A stretch of 64,000 bases of DNA from positions 1,550,001-1,614,000 of the forward strand of contig NZ_CP082362.1 of assembly GCF_020740535.1 (NCBI RefSeq). Direction: 5' to 3'. Positions 20,594 through 29,833 of this stretch are shown one piece after another. The position numbers and the translations under genes are program-made. The notes beneath the pieces were generated by a model. The model was given only the letters and a program-made list of their open reading frames with translations, ran no database searches and was not told the DNA's origin. Each line of letters opens with the position of its first letter. The first letter of the stretch is position 1. Origin of the DNA: Streptomyces profundus (GTDB lineage Bacteria > Actinomycetota > Actinomycetes > Streptomycetales > Streptomycetaceae).

Positions 20594-21997
20594 ATGACCG
20601 AAGCCGATTCCCCAGCCCCTTCCGAAGCCGGTGCCGGGCGCGAGCCGGGCGCCGAGAGTGTCGAGGAGCGGGTGCGGCGCCTGGACCGGGCGCATGTCTT
20701 CCACTCCTGGTCGGCGCAGGACCTGATCGACCCGCTGCCGGTGGCGCGGGCCAGCGGCTCCTACTTCTGGGACCTGTCGGGGCGCCGCTATCTGGACTTC
20801 TCCTCGCAGCTGGTCAACGTCAACATCGGCTACCAGCACCCCGCGTTGGTGGCCGCCATCGCTGAGCAGGCCGGCCGGTTGACCACGCTGGCGCCCGGCT
20901 TCGCCAACGAGGCGCGTGGCGAGGCGGCGCGGCTCATCGCCGAGGTGGCGCCGCCGGGACTGAACAAGGTGTTCTTCACCAACGGCGGCGCCGAGGCCAA
21001 CGAGAACGCCGTCCGGATGGCGCGGCTGCACACCGGACGGCACAAGGTCCTCGCGGCGTACCGGAGTTACCACGGGGCGACGGCTGGCGCCATCGCGCTG
21101 ACCGGGGACCCGCGCCGCTGGCCATCCGAGCCGGGCTCCCCCGGCGTGGTGCACTACTGGGGGCCCTATCCCTACCGGTCCGCGTTCCACGCGACGTCGG
21201 AGGCGGAGGAGTCGGAGCGGGCGCTGGCCCATCTGCGGGCCACCGTCGAGGTGGAGGGCCCGCACACGGTGGCCGCCGTGCTGCTGGAGACGGTCGTCGG
21301 CACCAACGGCGTCCTGGTGCCGCCGCCGGGCTATCTCGCCGGGGTGCGGGCGCTGTGCGACGAGTTCGGCATCCTGCTGATCGCGGACGAGGTGATGGCC
21401 GGATTCGGACGGTGCGGCGAGTGGTTCGCCGTGGACGCCTGGGGCGTGGTGCCCGATCTGATCACCTTCGCCAAGGGCGTCAACTCCGGCTATGTGCCGC
21501 TGGGTGGCGTGGTGCTCTCCGACGCGGTCGCCGACACCTTCGCCGAGCGGCCCTATCCGGGGGGACTGACGTACTCGGGGCACCCGTTGGCCTGCGCGTC
21601 GGCGATCGCCTCGATCAACGTCTTCCGGGAGGAGGGGCTGTTGGCGCATGTGCGGCGGCTGGGCGACGAGGTGATCGGCCCCGGGCTGCGCGCGTTGGCT
21701 CGGCGGCATCCGTCGGTGGGGGACGTGCGGGGGCTCGGCGTCTTCTGGGCCGTGGAGCTGGTGCGGGACCGGGAGACCAGGGAGCCGCTGGTGCCGTTCA
21801 ACGCGTCGGGCGCCGCCGCCGAGCCGATGGCGCGGTTCGCCGCGCGCTGTCGCGAGGCCGGGCTGTGGCCGTTCACGCACTTCAACCGCACCCATGTGGT
21901 GCCGCCCTGCACCGTGTCGGCCGACGAGGTGCGGGAGGGGCTTGAGATCCTGGATCAGGCGCTGACCGTGACGGACCGCTACACGGTCGCCGGCTGA
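20594..21997 (+). CDS. Class III (omega) aminotransferase
   Basis: 467 residues. ATG 20594 has GAGGAG seven bases upstream and is preferred over GTG 20579. PLP-enzyme motifs are clear: FFTNGGAEANE, the cofactor Asp in LLIADEV (D265) and the Schiff-base Lys in FAKGVNSGY (K295). Family members transaminate omega-amino acids or diamines to pyruvate. The pairing with mmsA suggests beta-alanine:pyruvate or GABA-type activity. The last 19 bases overlap the convergent MocR gene. Confidence 0.9.
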   Translation: MTEADSPAPSEAGAGREPGAESVEERVRRLDRAHVFHSWSAQDLIDPLPVARASGSYFWDLSGRRYLDFSSQLVNVNIGYQHPALVAAIAEQAGRLTTLAPGFANEARGEAARLIAEVAPPGLNKVFFTNGGAEANENAVRMARLHTGRHKVLAAYRSYHGATAGAIALTGDPRRWPSEPGSPGVVHYWGPYPYRSAFHATSEAEESERALAHLRATVEVEGPHTVAAVLLETVVGTNGVLVPPPGYLAGVRALCDEFGILLIADEVMAGFGRCGEWFAVDAWGVVPDLITFAKGVNSGYVPLGGVVLSDAVADTFAERPYPGGLTYSGHPLACASAIASINVFREEGLLAHVRRLGDEVIGPGLRALARRHPSVGDVRGLGVFWAVELVRDRETREPLVPFNASGAAAEPMARFAARCREAGLWPFTHFNRTHVVPPCTVSADEVREGLEILDQALTVTDRYTVAG

Positions 21998-23322
21998 TCT
22001 TCCGCGAGTCCCGAGGCGGTGGCCAACGCCCTGGCCACCGCCTCGGGTTGGCGCACCAGGCCGGCGGTGACCCGCAGATGGGGGGTGGCGCCAGGGCGCA
22101 GCCGGAACGGGGCCCCCGGGGCGGCGAGCAGCCCCTCGGCGGCGAGCCGGGCGACCGCGACGGCCTCGTCGCGGACCGGCAGCCACAGGTTGACGCCGTC
22201 CGCCGCCCGGTCGAGCGGCGGCATGCCGGCCGCCGCCAGCGCGTCGAGCAGCGCCAGGCGGCGCGCCGCGTAGGTGGCGCGGGCCGCCGCCACCTGGGCG
22301 CGGGAGGCGGGATCGGTGAGCAGCGTGGCCAGCACCCGCTGGAGGACGCGGCTGCTCCAGCCCTGTCCCAGCTGGCGCCGCGCCAGCAGGTCGCCGGTCA
22401 GCGTGGCGGGGGCGCTCATCGCGGCCAACCGCAGGTCGGGGCCGTGGGACTTGGAGAAGCTGCGGATGTGCACGGTGCTCTCCGGCAGCCAGCGGGCCAG
22501 GGTCAGCGGCGGCGTCGTGGCCACGGCGCCAGCCGAGTCGTCCTCGACGACCAGCGCGCCGGCGTCCCTGACCAGCCGGGCCAGCCGGGCGGCGCGGCGT
22601 TCCGTCATCGAGACGCCGGTGGGGTTCTGGGCCCTGGGCTGGAGGAAGACGGCGGCCGTCGGCTGGCGCAGCGCCTCAGCGAGCGCCGTCGGGTCGAGCC
22701 CCTCGTCGTCCATCGGCACGCCGACCAGCCGGACCCCGCCGGCCTCCAACAGGTCGGCGAGCGGCGGGAAACAGGGGTCTTCGAGCACCACCACGTCGCC
22801 GGGGCGCAGCACCACGCGGGCCACCTGGTCGAGCGCGTCCAGGGCGCCGTCGGTGACCATCAGCTCGGTGTGCGGCCCGGGCCAGTCGGCGCGCAGGGCG
22901 GCGCGCAGCTCGGGCAGCACCGGCTCGTCCAGATAGCTCGACCCGCCGCCGGCCGTGGTGAGTCGGGCGAAGGCCCGGCTCAGGTCGGGCAGGAGCGCGG
23001 GGTCGGGGATGCCCGTCGAGAGGTCGAGCCTGGCGGGCGCCGGGCCGCCGACGGCCTGCCGGTAGCGCACGGGGCCCGGTTCGGAGCGGGCGGTGACCAC
23101 GGTGCCGCCGCGCCCGTTGGTGCGGATGGCGCCGGCCCCGCCGAGCGTCGACCAGGCGGCGCTGACCGTGGTCGGGGAGAGCGCCAGCTGGTCGGCGACC
23201 TGACGGATCGGCGGCAGCCGGGTGCCGGGTGGGAGCGCGCCGTCCCGCATCGCGTGCCGCACGGCGTGGGCGAGGCCGCGCGCCGTGCCGTGGTCGAGCC
23301 GCTCCTCGATCGCGGACAGCAC
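21979..23322 (-). CDS. MocR-family regulator (GntR HTH fused to aminotransferase-like domain)
   Basis: 447 residues from GTG 23322, nine bases after the aldehyde dehydrogenase stop. A GntR-type winged helix occupies about residues 1-70 (PPIRQVADQLALSPTTVSAAW), followed by a class I/II aminotransferase domain with the PLP-lysine motif SFSKSHGPDLR. Such proteins sense PLP or amino-compound adducts. PdxR and GabR are the studied examples, and GabR controls GABA use, which fits the surrounding amine catabolism genes. It is the last gene of the eight-gene run and its end overlaps the convergent aminotransferase. Confidence 0.9.
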   Translation of the reverse strand: MLSAIEERLDHGTARGLAHAVRHAMRDGALPPGTRLPPIRQVADQLALSPTTVSAAWSTLGGAGAIRTNGRGGTVVTARSEPGPVRYRQAVGGPAPARLDLSTGIPDPALLPDLSRAFARLTTAGGGSSYLDEPVLPELRAALRADWPGPHTELMVTDGALDALDQVARVVLRPGDVVVLEDPCFPPLADLLEAGGVRLVGVPMDDEGLDPTALAEALRQPTAAVFLQPRAQNPTGVSMTERRAARLARLVRDAGALVVEDDSAGAVATTPPLTLARWLPESTVHIRSFSKSHGPDLRLAAMSAPATLTGDLLARRQLGQGWSSRVLQRVLATLLTDPASRAQVAAARATYAARRLALLDALAAAGMPPLDRAADGVNLWLPVRDEAVAVARLAAEGLLAAPGAPFRLRPGATPHLRVTAGLVRQPEAVARALATASGLAEDQPATV

Positions 23323-23330
23323 CGCGCGGT

Positions 23331-24806
23331 TCAGTGGGTGAAGACGGTCCGGTGCCACGGTTTGACGTCCCTGGCGGTCAGGTCCTGCATGACGTGCTTG
23401 ACGTTGGTGTACTCCTCGAAGGAGTAGGCGGACATGTCCTTGCCGAAGCCGGAGGCGCGGTATCCGCCGTGCGGCATCTCGCTGACGATCGGGATGTGGT
23501 CGTTGACCCAGACGCAGCCGGCGGCGATCCGCCGGGTGGCCTCGGCGGCCCGGTAGACATCCCTCGTCCACACGGAGGCGGCCAGGCCGTAGGGGGTGTC
23601 GTTGGCCAGCCGCAGCGCCTCCTCGTCGCTGTCGAAGGGCTGCACGGTCAGGACCGGGCCGAACACCTCCTGGCGGACGATCTCGCTCTCCCGGGTGACG
23701 TCCACGACGAGCGTCGGCGGGTAGTAGGCGCCCCGGGCGAGCTCGCCGCCCGGCACGGTGCCGCCGGTGACGATCCGGGCGTGGTCGCCGGCCCGGTCGA
23801 CCAGGGCGGCGACCCGGTCGCGGTGGGCGAGGGAGATCAGCGAGCCCAGGTCGGTGGCGTCGTCGGCCGGCGGGCCGATCCGCACGGCCCGGTACAGCTC
23901 GGCGACGCCGTCGACGAACTCGGCGTAGCGGGAGCGGTGCACCAGGGCGCGGGTCGCCGCCGTGCAGTCCTGCCCGCCGTTGATGAGGCTGCCGGCGACC
24001 GCGCCGTGCACGGCCGCCGTCAGGTCGGCGTCGTCATGCACCAGGAACGGGGCCTTGCCGCCGAGTTCGAGGTGGGTGCGCTTGGGCCCGCTGGTGGCGG
24101 CTGCCGCCATCACCAGGCGGCCGACGGCGGTCGACCCGGTGAACGAGACCACGTCCACCTCGGGGTGGGCCACCAGCGCAGCGCCGGCCGTCGGCCCGGT
24201 GCCGGTCAGCACGTTGACCACGCCGGGCGGGAGGCCGGCCTCGGTGAGGGTCTCGGCCAGCCGCAGCGCGGTGGTGGGGGTGGTCTCGGCGGGCTTGAGG
24301 ACCACGGTGTTGCCGGCGGCGATGGCCGGCAGGACCTTCCAGACGGCCATCTGGAGCGGGTAGTTCCACGGCGCGATGGCGGCGACCACGCCGATCGGTT
24401 CGCGCCGCACCGACGAGGTGTGGTCGGCCGAGTACTCGGCGGTGGCCTTTCCCTCCAGCTGGCGGGCCGCGCCGGCGAAGAACGCCACGTTGTCGATGGA
24501 TCCGGGCACGTCGAACTCGCGGGCCAGCCGGATCGGTTTGCCGGTCTCCGCCGTCTCGGCCGCGGCCAGTTCGGCGGCGCGGGCGGAGAGCAGCTCGGCG
24601 GCCCTGGTCAGGACGGCGGAGCGGTCGCCCGGGGTGGCGCGGGACCAGCCGGGGAACGCCCGGCGGGCGGCGTCGACCGCGCGGTCGACGTCCGCGGGAG
24701 AGGCCAGCGCGGGGGCGGCCAGCACGGTGCCGGTCGACGGGTCGACGATCCGGCCGGTGTCGGGCGCGCTGCCGGCCACCCTGGCCCCGTCGATGTACTG
24801 GTACAT
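23331..24806 (-). CDS. Aldehyde dehydrogenase, gamma-aminobutyraldehyde/betaine aldehyde type
   Basis: 491 residues from ATG 24806. It carries APWNYP (N148), general base E247 in LELGGK and nucleophile C281 in GGQDCTAATR. The GQDC context is common in aminobutyraldehyde dehydrogenases. It would oxidise the aminoaldehyde made by the upstream oxidoreductase, for example 4-aminobutanal to GABA, using NAD(P). It lies in the polyamine-type operon between the FAD oxidoreductase (56-base spacer) and the MocR regulator. Confidence 0.9.
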   Translation of the reverse strand: MYQYIDGARVAGSAPDTGRIVDPSTGTVLAAPALASPADVDRAVDAARRAFPGWSRATPGDRSAVLTRAAELLSARAAELAAAETAETGKPIRLAREFDVPGSIDNVAFFAGAARQLEGKATAEYSADHTSSVRREPIGVVAAIAPWNYPLQMAVWKVLPAIAAGNTVVLKPAETTPTTALRLAETLTEAGLPPGVVNVLTGTGPTAGAALVAHPEVDVVSFTGSTAVGRLVMAAAATSGPKRTHLELGGKAPFLVHDDADLTAAVHGAVAGSLINGGQDCTAATRALVHRSRYAEFVDGVAELYRAVRIGPPADDATDLGSLISLAHRDRVAALVDRAGDHARIVTGGTVPGGELARGAYYPPTLVVDVTRESEIVRQEVFGPVLTVQPFDSDEEALRLANDTPYGLAASVWTRDVYRAAEATRRIAAGCVWVNDHIPIVSEMPHGGYRASGFGKDMSAYSFEEYTNVKHVMQDLTARDVKPWHRTVFTH

Positions 24807-24862
24807 GTCTTGGATGTCTCCGTTCGTGGCCCGCGCCCGACGATGTCCTGGCGCGGGGGGTG

Positions 24863-26284
24863 TCACGAGTCGAACCCCATGCCGAACCGGTCCAGGGTGC
24901 GCAGCCACAGGTTGCGGCGGCCCCCGTCGGCCTCGGCGCGGGCGATGGCGCGGCGGGTGAGCTGGACGCCGACGTAGCGCAGCGGCTCAGGCGGGAACGG
25001 CAGCGGTTTGCGGCGCACCATGGCGAGTTCGGTCAGCTCGGTGCGGCGCCGGTGCAGCAGGTCGAGCGTGACCCGGGCGCCGAACCTGGTGGCGGCGACG
25101 CCCAGGCCCGTGTAGCCGACGGAGTACGCCAAACGCCCGTCGTAGGCGGTGCCGTAGAGCGCGGTGAACCGGCTGGAGGTGTCCACCACGCCACCCCAGG
25201 TGTGGGTGAAGCGCACCCCCGTCAGCTGGGGGAACGTCTCGAAGAAGTGCCGGCTGAGGGTGTGGAAGGTCTCCGGCCGCTGGTCCAGGCGGTCGGCTAT
25301 CCGGCCGCCGTAGTGGTAGATCGCGTCGTAACCGCCCCACAGGACGCGGTTGTCGGCGGTCAGCCGGTAGTAGTGGAACAGGTTGCCCGCGTCGGCGAGC
25401 GCCTGCCGGTCGCGCCAGCCGATGGCGGCCAGCTGCTCGTCGGTCAGCGGCTCGGTGACCATGGCGTAGTCGTAGACGGGGACGACATAGGAGCGCAGCC
25501 GCCGCAGCGGCCCGGGGAAGGCGCCCGTCCCCCATGCCACGCGGGGCGCGAGCACCGACCCCCACGGGGTGTGCAGGCGCAGCGCGCCCGCTGGCTTCGC
25601 GCTCCGCTCGACACGGGTGACGGGCGAGTGCTCGCGGATGCGCACGCCGAGCCGCAGGCAGGTGTCGCGCAGCCCCCAGGCCAGCTTGGCCGGATGGACC
25701 AGGGCGAAGTCCCTCGGGCTCCAGAACGCCCCCAGATAGGTGGGCGAGTCGACGAGGGCCCGGGTGGCCTCCTGGTCGAGGAAGGTCCGGTCGACGCCGA
25801 CGTCGCGGGCGGCGGCGGCGCCCTCGCGCAGCAGCGGCAGATGCCAGGGCTCGGTGGCGACCCGCAGCTCCCCGGTGCGCTCGAACTCGCAGTCGATGCC
25901 GTGCCGTTGGACGGTCTCCTCGATGGCGTCGAGGTTGGCGAGGCCCAACTCCTCAAGGCGCCGCAGCTCGTCGGGCCAGCGTTCGAGACCGTTGGCGAGC
26001 CCATGGGTGAGACTCGCCGCGCAGAAGCCGCCGTTGCGTCCGGACGCGGCGTGGCCGACGGTGCGCGCCTCCAGCAACACCACGTCGAGGTCGGGGTTCT
26101 CCTCCTTGGCGAGCAGCGCCGTCCACAGCCCGGTGTAGCCGCCGCCGACGACGACCAGGTCGGCGGAGACATGGGAGGTGAGGCGCGGCTGGACGGTGGT
26201 GCCCGGCTCGTGGCCCGGCACGCCGGTGTCCAGCCAGTAGGGCGTCGGGGAGGCGTCGGCGAGCGCCAGCTTCGGCCAGCTCAT
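24863..26284 (-). CDS. FAD-dependent amine oxidoreductase (DAO/PuuB-like)
   Basis: 473 residues from ATG 26284. The Rossmann motif VVVGGGYTGLWTA begins near residue 45, followed by LLEA and ASGRNGGF, typical of DAO-family enzymes such as gamma-glutamylputrescine oxidase. A WGGYD and a C-terminal VGYTGLGVAATRFG segment are also typical. The start codon overlaps the amidohydrolase stop as ATGA, so translation is coupled. It probably oxidises the imported amine to an aldehyde for the following dehydrogenase. The exact substrate is inferred from context. Confidence 0.9.
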   Translation of the reverse strand: MSWPKLALADASPTPYWLDTGVPGHEPGTTVQPRLTSHVSADLVVVGGGYTGLWTALLAKEENPDLDVVLLEARTVGHAASGRNGGFCAASLTHGLANGLERWPDELRRLEELGLANLDAIEETVQRHGIDCEFERTGELRVATEPWHLPLLREGAAAARDVGVDRTFLDQEATRALVDSPTYLGAFWSPRDFALVHPAKLAWGLRDTCLRLGVRIREHSPVTRVERSAKPAGALRLHTPWGSVLAPRVAWGTGAFPGPLRRLRSYVVPVYDYAMVTEPLTDEQLAAIGWRDRQALADAGNLFHYYRLTADNRVLWGGYDAIYHYGGRIADRLDQRPETFHTLSRHFFETFPQLTGVRFTHTWGGVVDTSSRFTALYGTAYDGRLAYSVGYTGLGVAATRFGARVTLDLLHRRRTELTELAMVRRKPLPFPPEPLRYVGVQLTRRAIARAEADGGRRNLWLRTLDRFGMGFDS

Positions 26285-27936
26285 CGGGCGAACACCACCC
26301 GTCCGGCGACCCGGGTCTGGAGCACGGTGGCCCGCCAGATCTGGTCGGGCGCGGCGAACGGGTCGCGGTCGAGCAGGACCAGATCCGCCTGTTTGCCCAA
26401 CTCCAGGGAGCCGTGGCGGTGTTCGGAGTGGTTCAGATAGGCGCTGCCCAGCTGGTAGGCGTTCATGGCCGCTTTCAGAGTGAGACGTTCGTCGGGCAGG
26501 AAGACCTCGGGCGGCGCGCCCGGCCGGTCGGGGCGTGGCACCGGCAGGCGGTTGACGGCCACCTGGAGCAGCGCCAGCGGGTCGGGCGTCGAGACCGGCC
26601 AGTCGCTGCCGATGGCCAGCACCGCGCCGCTTCTGGCGAGGGACCCGAACGGGTACTGCCAGCCGGTGCGTTCGGCGCCCAGGTAGGGGATGGTGAGTTC
26701 GGTCATCTGCGGTTCGTGCCTGGCCCACAGCGGCTGGGCGTTGACACCGACCCGCAGCGGCCGGAACCGGCCCACGTCCGCCGGGTGCACCACCTGGACA
26801 TGGGCGAGGTGGTGGCGCGCCCCGGTGTCGCCGTTGACCCGCCGCGCGTGGGCGACGGCGTCGAGCGCCTGCCGGACGGCGGCGTCGCCCACCGTGTGGA
26901 AGTGTGCCTGGAACCCGGCCGCGTCCAGCGCGGCGACGGTCTCGTCCAGGGTGCGCTGGTCGTAGTAGGCGATGCCGTGGTTGTCCGGCTCCGGCAGGTT
27001 GACATAGGGCGTCAGCAGGGCGGCGGTGTGCGTCTCGCAGACGCCGTCCAGCATCAGCTTGACGGAGTCGAACCGCAGCCCCGGGCGGGCGTGTTCGGCG
27101 CGTACCGCGCGCAGCCGCTCCAGTTGGGCGGGCCCGCCGTCGGGCTCCCACCACTGGGCGCCCACGACATGTGCCGTCAGCTCGCCCCGGTCGGCGAGCG
27201 CCGCGTACACCTCGGCGTCGGCGGGCTGGTGCAGCACCTTGGCGTCCTGCCAGCCGACCACGCCCAGCGCGTGCAGATGGCGCTGCGCCTCGCGGAGGCC
27301 GGCCAGCCAGTCCTCGCGGGAGCGGGCCGGCAGCAGGGCGGAGACGAGGAACATCGCGCGTTCCTGGAGGGCGCCGCACGGGGTGCCGTCCTGGTCGCGG
27401 TCGATCCGGCCGCCGGGTGGCTCCGGCGTCTCGGCGTCGATGCCGGCCAGCCGCAGCGCCGCGCTGTTCACCCATGCCGTGTGGTGGTCCCGGCTGTAGA
27501 GCAACGCGGGCCGGTCGGGGACGAGTTGGTCGAGCAGCCGGGCGTGCGGGATGCCCCGGGGGAAGACGTCCATGGACCAGCCGCCGCCCAACACCCAGGG
27601 CTCCGCCGGGTGTTCGGCGGCGTAGCGGGCAACCGTGTCGGTGACCTCGGCCAGCGTCGCCGCGCCCAGCAGATCGCACTGGCGTCGTTCCATGCCGCCC
27701 TTGATGGCGTGCAGATGGGCGTCGATGAACCCGGGGACGACGAACCGGCCGTCCAGCGCGACCCGTTCGGTCGCCGGGCCGGCCAGCGAGGCGACCGCGT
27801 CCTCGGTGCCGAGGGCGGTGACGACGCCGTCGGTGACCGCGAGCCCGGAGACCAGGCTGCCGGCGGCGTCGCCGACCCACACGGCGCCGCCGAGGAGCAC
27901 GGTGTCGGGGGGCCGGTTCGCCGGGGAGAGGATCAT
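26281..27936 (-). CDS. Amidohydrolase family protein (YtcJ-like, amidohydrolase 3)
   Basis: 551 residues from ATG 27936. It has the metal-site motif GFIDAHLHAIKGG near residue 70, HFHTVGD, a HHLAHVQ histidine cluster and the late Asp in IGSDWPV. These identify the YtcJ-like amidohydrolase group. Both ends overlap neighbours by four bases (ATGA), so it is firmly inside the uptake/catabolism operon. It could hydrolyse an acylated or amide-linked form of the imported amine. That role is inference; the family is functionally broad. Confidence 0.88.
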   Translation of the reverse strand: MILSPANRPPDTVLLGGAVWVGDAAGSLVSGLAVTDGVVTALGTEDAVASLAGPATERVALDGRFVVPGFIDAHLHAIKGGMERRQCDLLGAATLAEVTDTVARYAAEHPAEPWVLGGGWSMDVFPRGIPHARLLDQLVPDRPALLYSRDHHTAWVNSAALRLAGIDAETPEPPGGRIDRDQDGTPCGALQERAMFLVSALLPARSREDWLAGLREAQRHLHALGVVGWQDAKVLHQPADAEVYAALADRGELTAHVVGAQWWEPDGGPAQLERLRAVRAEHARPGLRFDSVKLMLDGVCETHTAALLTPYVNLPEPDNHGIAYYDQRTLDETVAALDAAGFQAHFHTVGDAAVRQALDAVAHARRVNGDTGARHHLAHVQVVHPADVGRFRPLRVGVNAQPLWARHEPQMTELTIPYLGAERTGWQYPFGSLARSGAVLAIGSDWPVSTPDPLALLQVAVNRLPVPRPDRPGAPPEVFLPDERLTLKAAMNAYQLGSAYLNHSEHRHGSLELGKQADLVLLDRDPFAAPDQIWRATVLQTRVAGRVVFAR

Positions 27937-29036
27937 GCGTGCTCCGGGAGGAGTCGGAGGTGCTCGGGCGGGAGGCCGAGGACGACGTCGTCCCCGACGG
28001 CGAGCCCGGCGACGGCGTCGGCGGGCGCCAACGCGCTGACCGGCTTGGCCAGTCGGGGCACGGCGACGCGCAGGTGCACGGTGTCGCCGAGGAAGACCAG
28101 ATCGCTGACGGTGCCGGGGAGCGGCAGATCCTTCTCGCCCGCCGCCGGCCGCACCTGTCCCGGCCTGATGACCAGGGCCAGCTCCTCGCTCCTGGCGGCG
28201 TGCCCGGTCAGCGGCAGGGTGTGCGCCCGGCCGCCGAGCGTGACATCGGCGTCCTCGGGCCCCCGCCGGGTCAGCGCGGCCGGTTCGCCGGTCAGCGGGA
28301 TGACGTTGGACTGGGAGAAGAACTCCGCGACGTAGGAGTTGGGCGGGTCCAGATAGAGCTCGCGGACCGGCGAGACGCACACCAGCCGGGTGTCGCGCAT
28401 GATCGCGACCCGGTCGGAGAGGGTCAGCGCCTCCTCCCGGTCGTGGGTGACATAGAGGATGGTGGTGCCGAACTCCCGGTGCACCCGCCGGATCTCGGCC
28501 AGCAGGTTCTCCTTGAGCGCCTTGTCCAGCGCGCCCAACGGCTCGTCCATCAGGACCAGTCGGGGCGAGTAGGCCAGGGCGCGGGCGATCGCCACCCGCT
28601 GCTGCTGGCCGCCGGAGAGCTGCCTGGGCAGCCGGTCGCCGAGCGCGTCGAGTCGCATCCGTGCCAGCAGTTCGGCGGAGCGGGCCACGCGCCGCTCCCG
28701 GTTCCAGCCGCGCATCCGCAGCCCGTACTCGATGTTGCGGCGCACGGTGAGGTGCGGGAAGAGGGCGTAGTTCTGGAAGACCATGCCGATCTCCCGTTCC
28801 GCCGGGCTGAGGCTGGCCACCTCCTGGCCGTGCAGCCGGATGGATCCCGTGGTCGGCGCCTCGAAGCCGGCGACCAGCCGCAGCAGGGTGGTCTTGCCGG
28901 ATCCTGAGGCGCCGAGGATGCTGATCAGCTCGCCGCCGCGCGCGGTCAGGTCGAGGTCGCTGATCGCCTGCACATCGCCGAACCTCTTGCTCAGCCCGGT
29001 CAGTTCGACGGCGGGCTCTTCGGGGTTGGTCATCAT
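27933..29036 (-). CDS. ABC transporter ATPase, polyamine (PotA) type
   Basis: 367 residues. Walker A GASGSGKTT, the Q-loop in VFQNYALFPH, the signature LSGGQQQR, and Walker B VLMDEPLGALD are intact, and a TOBE-like C-terminal domain follows (about 280-360). Two tandem ATGs (29036 and 29033) are possible starts; the first overlaps the permease stop. It would energise uptake through the two adjacent permeases. Confidence 0.93.
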   Translation of the reverse strand: MMTNPEEPAVELTGLSKRFGDVQAISDLDLTARGGELISILGASGSGKTTLLRLVAGFEAPTTGSIRLHGQEVASLSPAEREIGMVFQNYALFPHLTVRRNIEYGLRMRGWNRERRVARSAELLARMRLDALGDRLPRQLSGGQQQRVAIARALAYSPRLVLMDEPLGALDKALKENLLAEIRRVHREFGTTILYVTHDREEALTLSDRVAIMRDTRLVCVSPVRELYLDPPNSYVAEFFSQSNVIPLTGEPAALTRRGPEDADVTLGGRAHTLPLTGHAARSEELALVIRPGQVRPAAGEKDLPLPGTVSDLVFLGDTVHLRVAVPRLAKPVSALAPADAVAGLAVGDDVVLGLPPEHLRLLPEHA

Positions 29037-29833
29037 CGTTTGGCTCCTCTGGCCAGGGCGAGCGGGACGGCCACGACGGCGGAAGAGACAAGCACGATGG
29101 CCGCGGCGATGGCGGTGATCACCGGGTCGCTGCCGAACTGCACCGAGTCGAAGATGGCCTTGGGCAGGGTCACCAGGCCGGGCCCACCGATGAAGTTGAT
29201 CAGCACGGCCTCCTCGAAGCTGTGTTGGAAGGCCATCACGAAGCCGCCGGCCAGCGCCGGCAGCGCGAGCCGCAGCGTGATGCCGGTCCAGGCCCTGACC
29301 CGGCTGGCCCCCAACGTGATGGCGACCAGCTCCAGTTCGATGGGGACGCTGCGCAGCGCGGCGCCGCCGACCAGCATCACCAGCGGCACGGAGAGCATGG
29401 CGTGCGCCAGGACCAGGCCGTGGAAGGTGCCGAGCAGCTCGTACTGCGCGAAGACCATGTACATCGCGACGGCGTAGGCGGAGATCGGGACGATCAGGGT
29501 GATCAGGCTGACCTGTTCGAGCACCCCGCCGAACCGCAGCCGGCTGCGGTGGACGGCGAGCAGCGCCAGCACGGACACCACCATGGCCAGCAGCGCGCTA
29601 CAGACGCCGAGGCGGACGGAGAGCCAGAGCGCGGTGCGCCACTTCTCGCTGCCGGCCAGGTCGGTCCAGCGGTCGACGCCCCAACTCTCCGGCGGGAAGG
29701 TGATGCTGGGGTCGTTGGCGAACGACAGCACCACCGTCAGCAGCACGGGGGCCAGCACGAAGAGCACGGCGAGCGTGGTGATCGTCAGCCCGACGCCGCG
29801 CAGCACGCGGTCGGCCACGCGTCCGGCCCTCAT
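29033..29833 (-). CDS. ABC transporter permease, PotC type
   Basis: 266 residues from ATG 29833, about six membrane helices. The cytoplasmic coupling (EAA) loop reads ELELVAITLGASRVRAWTGI. It overlaps both the preceding permease and the following ATPase by four bases. It forms the channel with the other permease for polyamine or related amine import. Confidence 0.92.
   Translation of the reverse strand: MRAGRVADRVLRGVGLTITTLAVLFVLAPVLLTVVLSFANDPSITFPPESWGVDRWTDLAGSEKWRTALWLSVRLGVCSALLAMVVSVLALLAVHRSRLRFGGVLEQVSLITLIVPISAYAVAMYMVFAQYELLGTFHGLVLAHAMLSVPLVMLVGGAALRSVPIELELVAITLGASRVRAWTGITLRLALPALAGGFVMAFQHSFEEAVLINFIGGPGLVTLPKAIFDSVQFGSDPVITAIAAAIVLVSSAVVAVPLALARGAKR

Noticed and set aside
26285..27880. 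Upstream extension of the FAD oxidoreductase frame
   Set aside because: It overlaps the amidohydrolase in another frame and is Arg/Ala/Gly-rich; the FAD enzyme begins naturally at ATG 26284 with an ATGA junction.
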